A stretch of 64,000 nt of DNA from an uncultured Mobiluncus sp. Its GTDB lineage: Bacteria; Actinomycetota; Actinomycetes; Actinomycetales; Actinomycetaceae. Made by a program: the position numbers and the translations under genes. Numbering within the stretch: position 1 is the first letter of the stretch; every line of letters starts with the position of its first letter. This document shows positions 60,832 through 64,000 of this stretch, piece after piece. A model generated the notes under the pieces. That model made no database searches, was not told the origin of the DNA, and was given only the letters and a program-made list of their open reading frames with translations. The stretch covers positions 100,472-164,471 of the forward strand of contig NZ_CAMUES010000006.1 of assembly GCF_947087965.1 (NCBI RefSeq), read 5' to 3'.

Positions 60832-63087
60832 TCAGAAAAATAGACATAATATGGTGGTCAGAATCCAGAACGTGGCTACCAGCACCCAGTCGCGTCCTCG
60901 CCAAGGGGCGGAAATCAACTCGGTACGTTTAGGGAAAGCGCCGAAGCCCCGAGAATCCATCGACAACGCCACTCTTTCACCGTGTTGAATGGCGAGAATC
61001 GCCAACGGAACCAGCGAGCCTGCCCAACGTGCTACTGGTGCAAAGATTCCGTAGCGCTGCCCGACTCCACGCAGAGCTTTTGCGGTTCGCAATACTTTGA
61101 AGTCGTTCTGGAAGCGAATAATAAAACTCACCGCCGCGATACCGGCGGAAGTGATTCGGTAGGGCACTTTAAAAGTCTGGTTTAAGCACACCAGCATCTT
61201 TGTCGGGTCGCTATAGATGCCCGAAAGCAGAACTAAAGCTACCAGGGCTCCAATTCCGCTGCCGGCGGCATAGTTCGTGCCAACATCATTTAGCCTTGAC
61301 GCCATAGAGAGAAGGTCGTTGTGAGAGAACATCCAAATCATAAAGACAGCAACCAGCCACGAACCGAGAATGCTTCCCAGGGTACGTGTCCGGTTTGCTC
61401 CTGCCAGCAGCATCGCCAGGCTGGACACGGAGAGCAGCGAAAAATTAACCACCGGATTTTTGAGGACGAATATCGTCACCATGAGTGGCACGAGTGCGAT
61501 AAACAAAGTCAGGGGATTGAAGCTGTCGAAAAGACCGCGAGTTTTGCGCTGCGGGATGGCAGCCGGAGCCTCCACCTGCGGGGAAAACGGCAGTGCGATT
61601 ATGTGTGAGCAGTATTTTTGGGCGAGCTCCAGATCATGCGTAGCCATAATGACTAGGTGCCCTGCAGAGCACAGTTGTTGGATGAACTCCATCAACTCGC
61701 AAGTGTTTGCCCAGTCTTGTCCGTAAGTCGGCTCATCGAGAACGATTACTTTGCGTTGCTCCGCCACCATCGTGGCGACGGAAAGCCGGCGTTGCTGACC
61801 GCCAGAAAGCGTTAGTGGATGTTGCTCGCTGACTGCTTGCAGATGGAAACGATTCAAAAGGTCGTCGATTTGGGAATCCGTTACCTTTCCGACGCTCAGT
61901 TCTTTGCGCACGGTGGCTGCTACCATCTGGTGTTCAGGATTCTGGAACACATAACCCACCTGGTGACTGCCCTTTTTTAGGGGGATGCCTGCAACCGAAG
62001 CGTCGCCCTCGAAACGCAGCAGACCGGCAAGGGCAGATAGCATTGATGATTTTCCGGCACCATTTTGTCCGATTAATGCGACGAAATCGCCAGCAGCAAA
62101 CTCTGCGCTGATACTTGGACAGCGGCGCGGTATCGAAAAGTCATTTAGCTTCAGCAGTGCCTCCGGTCGCGCGGATACCGGCTGTCCGGTCTCGTGCCAT
62201 TCCGTGTTGTCCCTCATCCAGTACTTAACTTGATTGCCACAAAACTCGTTTAGATTAGGTAATTCAATGCCGGCTTCGGGGCAAGTCAGTGCTTCCTTGT
62301 GTCCCGAACGAATTGCTCGCGGCAACCAGATTCCGCAACGAGCTAATTCCTGAGTGTGGTTTAAGAACACTTCTCGAGGTGTCCCCGCCGCGATGATTTT
62401 ACCTTTTTCGTTCAACGCAAGCACGGAGTCACAGATTGGCAGCAACGGATCTAAATCATGGTCAATCACGATGACACCGATGCCCTGGTGAACCAGCTGT
62501 TCAATTAGGTCATAAAAGTCTCTACGTCCAAGGCTGTCAATCGTAGATGTGGGTTCATCTAGAACCAACAACTTCGGGCGCATTGCCAGCACCACAGCTA
62601 TTGCCAGACGCTGACGTTGTCCACCAGACAAGGTCCAAGGACTATCATGTAGCTTTTCGCTCAAGCCGACCTGCGCAGCAGCCTGTGCCACCCGCGATTC
62701 AATCGTATCTGGATCCAGACAGAGATTTTGTAGTGCAAACGCGATGTCATCATGCACGCTACGCGTGATTACGGCAGCATCGGGGTTCTGCCCCACATAG
62801 GCAACCTGTCGGGCGATAAACTCTACGCTGGCATCGGCGATTTGTGTCCCATACAACTCGACACAGCCTGAATACTCACTCGGTAAGCAATGCGGTATTA
62901 ATCCACAGATGGTCCTGACCAAAGTGGTTTTACCGCAGCCCGAGGGGCCAATGACAGCACAAACTTGTCCCTCCAGATAGCTCAAATCGACATCAGACAG
63001 AACCCACTTTTCTTGACCGTAATAGTGAACACTAAGCCCCCGAACATTCAGGCTCTCTTTAACCTGATTGCATGTCTGATTAAGCAC
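60832..63087 (-). CDS. ECF transporter energy-coupling module: EcfA-EcfA-EcfT fusion
   Basis: Two complete ATPase domains occupy residues 12-240 (GPSGCGKTT, LSGGQRQR, LLVLDEPTS) and about 310-490 (GQNGAGKSS, LSGGQQRR, VIVLDEPTYGQ). From about 505 to 751 several membrane helices form the T component, with SMDSRGFGAF carrying the Arg-Gly coupling motif. Fusion of both ATPases and the transmembrane subunit in one chain of 751 is known in some actinobacteria. GTG 63087 overlaps the S component stop by eight bases, so the unit is coupled. It powers vitamin or metal-chelate uptake. Confidence 0.88.
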   Translation of the reverse strand: MLNQTCNQVKESLNVRGLSVHYYGQEKWVLSDVDLSYLEGQVCAVIGPSGCGKTTLVRTICGLIPHCLPSEYSGCVELYGTQIADASVEFIARQVAYVGQNPDAAVITRSVHDDIAFALQNLCLDPDTIESRVAQAAAQVGLSEKLHDSPWTLSGGQRQRLAIAVVLAMRPKLLVLDEPTSTIDSLGRRDFYDLIEQLVHQGIGVIVIDHDLDPLLPICDSVLALNEKGKIIAAGTPREVFLNHTQELARCGIWLPRAIRSGHKEALTCPEAGIELPNLNEFCGNQVKYWMRDNTEWHETGQPVSARPEALLKLNDFSIPRRCPSISAEFAAGDFVALIGQNGAGKSSMLSALAGLLRFEGDASVAGIPLKKGSHQVGYVFQNPEHQMVAATVRKELSVGKVTDSQIDDLLNRFHLQAVSEQHPLTLSGGQQRRLSVATMVAEQRKVIVLDEPTYGQDWANTCELMEFIQQLCSAGHLVIMATHDLELAQKYCSHIIALPFSPQVEAPAAIPQRKTRGLFDSFNPLTLFIALVPLMVTIFVLKNPVVNFSLLSVSSLAMLLAGANRTRTLGSILGSWLVAVFMIWMFSHNDLLSMASRLNDVGTNYAAGSGIGALVALVLLSGIYSDPTKMLVCLNQTFKVPYRITSAGIAAVSFIIRFQNDFKVLRTAKALRGVGQRYGIFAPVARWAGSLVPLAILAIQHGERVALSMDSRGFGAFPKRTELISAPWRGRDWVLVATFWILTTILCLFF

Positions 63088-63712
63088 GGTTAGCCACGCC
63101 CACGCCTGCCTTGTTCAACAGGCGAGTAATGCCTACAGTTACCAGCCCGCCCAGCAGGGCTGAAACGACAGAAGTAACCACATATGCCGTGCCAAACGGT
63201 ATCCCTACAGTTTCCTTGAGAAAAGTCAAGTAGAGGAGTCCATTCAACAGACCAAAAACCCCTGCAGAAATCATGAATGCCCAAGTCTTCCACTGGCGGT
63301 AAAGCATTACTGCGAGTGGAACTTCGATGTACAGTCCCCCTATCAGATTTCCGATTATAGCCATGGGACCGGTAGGCGTGACGAAGATACAAATTACGCC
63401 GATAATGAGGGAGGCTAGCATGGTGGCACCAGGACGGCGAACAATCGTCGAAGGTAACAGATAGGGGATAACCCAAAACCCCATGATGGAACAGCCAATC
63501 AAAACGCCCCGCGGGGAAGTAGCAAGCAGTGGTGCAATGTAGTTCAGTGGAAGCAAAATAATTAGCCCAACCACTGCCAATGCAGCTACGGTCATCAAAT
63601 TCCGTGTTCCGAGTACGGAGTTTGCCAATCCTGTTCTGGATGAAGTGTGTACAGTTGGCGTTGTTTGCTCAATAATTTCAGTCATAGCTCTTACCAAAGC
63701 CCTCTCAGACAA
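63080..63712 (-). CDS. ECF transporter S component, MptD/Trep_Strep family
   Basis: A 210-residue membrane protein with about six hydrophobic segments, beginning after a polar 35-residue N-terminus. Stretches such as LATSPRGVLIGCSIMGFWVIPYLLP, TPTGPMAIIGNLIGGLYIEVPLAVMLY and AYVVTSVVSALLGGLVTVGITRLL fit the Trep_Strep/MptD group, whose ligands are not firmly known. It is the substrate-binding half for the fused module downstream. TTG 63712 or ATG 63685 starts it; neither has a strong ribosome site. An iron box lies about 20-50 bases upstream. Confidence 0.82.
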   Translation of the reverse strand: MSERALVRAMTEIIEQTTPTVHTSSRTGLANSVLGTRNLMTVAALAVVGLIILLPLNYIAPLLATSPRGVLIGCSIMGFWVIPYLLPSTIVRRPGATMLASLIIGVICIFVTPTGPMAIIGNLIGGLYIEVPLAVMLYRQWKTWAFMISAGVFGLLNGLLYLTFLKETVGIPFGTAYVVTSVVSALLGGLVTVGITRLLNKAGVGVANRA

Positions 63713-63733
63713 TGTTTAACAAAAAATCATTAA

Positions 63734-63752
63734 TTAGGTTAGCCTAACCTCG
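63734..63752 (-). promoter_or_regulatory. DtxR/IdeR iron box
   Basis: The sequence matches the 19-base consensus TTAGGTTAGCCTAACCTAA at 17 positions; only the last two bases differ. In leftward reading it overlaps a plausible promoter spacer (TTGGCG then TAATGA), so iron-loaded repressor would block the ECF-ABC operon. This is the best single regulatory call in the window. Confidence 0.9.
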
Positions 63753-64000
63753 CCAAATTTGAAAGTACAGGTTTAACTGGGGTTTAGGTGTAAAAATTTG
63801 GTATCAGCACTGTTTTACTCAGCGGCTCATGCGACTGCGTCGCTGCCGTTTTTCTGTTTGGTGTTTCGGTGGCGCAATGCCCACTGGGCATTGCTTTTAT
63901 GCCGCCTTCACCGTTTTCGCGACGGCTCACTCTCGGGTTAAAGGACAAATTGTGTGTCTGTTTTGAAGTGTCCCAGGTTTTGTTCCGCTTCTTATACGGG
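63753..64000. other. Structured non-coding end region, no gene seen
   Basis: No convincing reading frame. Two palindromes stand out: GCGAC-tgc-GTCGC near 63831-63843 inside a CAGCG/CGCTG outer arm, and 63874-63883 paired with 63885-63894, ten bases each way with GCAATGCCCA, flanked by CGGTGGC and GCCGCC..CACCG arms. The last 50 bases include GAAGTGTCCCAGG, a form often seen near the ends of insertion sequences. The region may be a palindromic repeat or the edge of a mobile element outside the window. Confidence 0.35.

Noticed and set aside
1..64000. CRISPR arrays, rRNA and tRNA genes
   Set aside because: I found no regularly spaced repeats and no segments with rRNA or cloverleaf features in the gaps between genes.

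Overview
The window looks like chromosome from a motile, probably anaerobic member of the Actinomycetaceae; Mobiluncus is my best guess, by inference only. Supporting signs are moderate-to-high GC, an almost perfect DtxR/IdeR iron box, the long actinobacterial LeuA with a leader-peptide attenuator, a two-domain ThrE exporter, a TatB-TatA-TatC operon, a cysteine-free L32 and four chemoreceptors. I see no rRNA, tRNA, CRISPR array or complete insertion sequence. No gene-free stretch exceeds 300 bases; the longest (63713-64000) is described.

Layout. 1-5.9 kb: partial proC, a short-chain dehydrogenase, a remnant of a second flavoprotein gene start, an SQR-like flavoprotein, a YbjN-domain protein, and a DNA methyltransferase translationally coupled to a membrane-anchored HNH nuclease. 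6.0-16.4 kb: a molybdenum island with modABC, a Mop-type regulator, DUF6457, moaA-moaD-moaE/moeB fusion-moeA, tatB-tatA-tatC, moaC and mogA. 16.5-22.8 kb: three family-3 solute-binding lipoproteins and two chemoreceptors with no ABC permease or ATPase. The two receptors share a 558-bp identical 3' block. 22.8-26.0 kb: an AspT/YidE-type transporter and ThrE.

26.2-44.1 kb: branched-chain amino acid synthesis (ilvB, ilvN, ilvC, an EamA transporter, leuB, ilvE, cimA, leuA). Within it lie an OafA-type acyltransferase, two further overlapping chemoreceptor genes and a protein with a degenerate TNT domain. leuA is preceded by a Leu-codon leader peptide and an RNA that can fold as a pseudoknot. 44.2-57.1 kb: lactate permease, recO, uppS, an aldehyde dehydrogenase, cysE and cysK, a YigZ-family gene, rpmF, a HAD phosphatase, a second DNA methyltransferase, a U32-family protein, a GNAT acetyltransferase and a PfkB sugar kinase. 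57.3-63.7 kb: one leftward operon with an ECF S component, a fused EcfA-EcfA-EcfT protein and two half-size ABC exporter-fold proteins, under the iron box; it is probably an iron, siderophore or haem uptake system.

How the parts fit. The molybdenum genes supply Moco, and the Tat genes could export folded Moco enzymes. CimA, IlvBNC, LeuB and IlvE point to Ile, Val and Leu synthesis with 2-ketobutyrate made from pyruvate through citramalate. The chemoreceptors and lipoprotein binding proteins probably sense small amino-acid-like ligands for motility.
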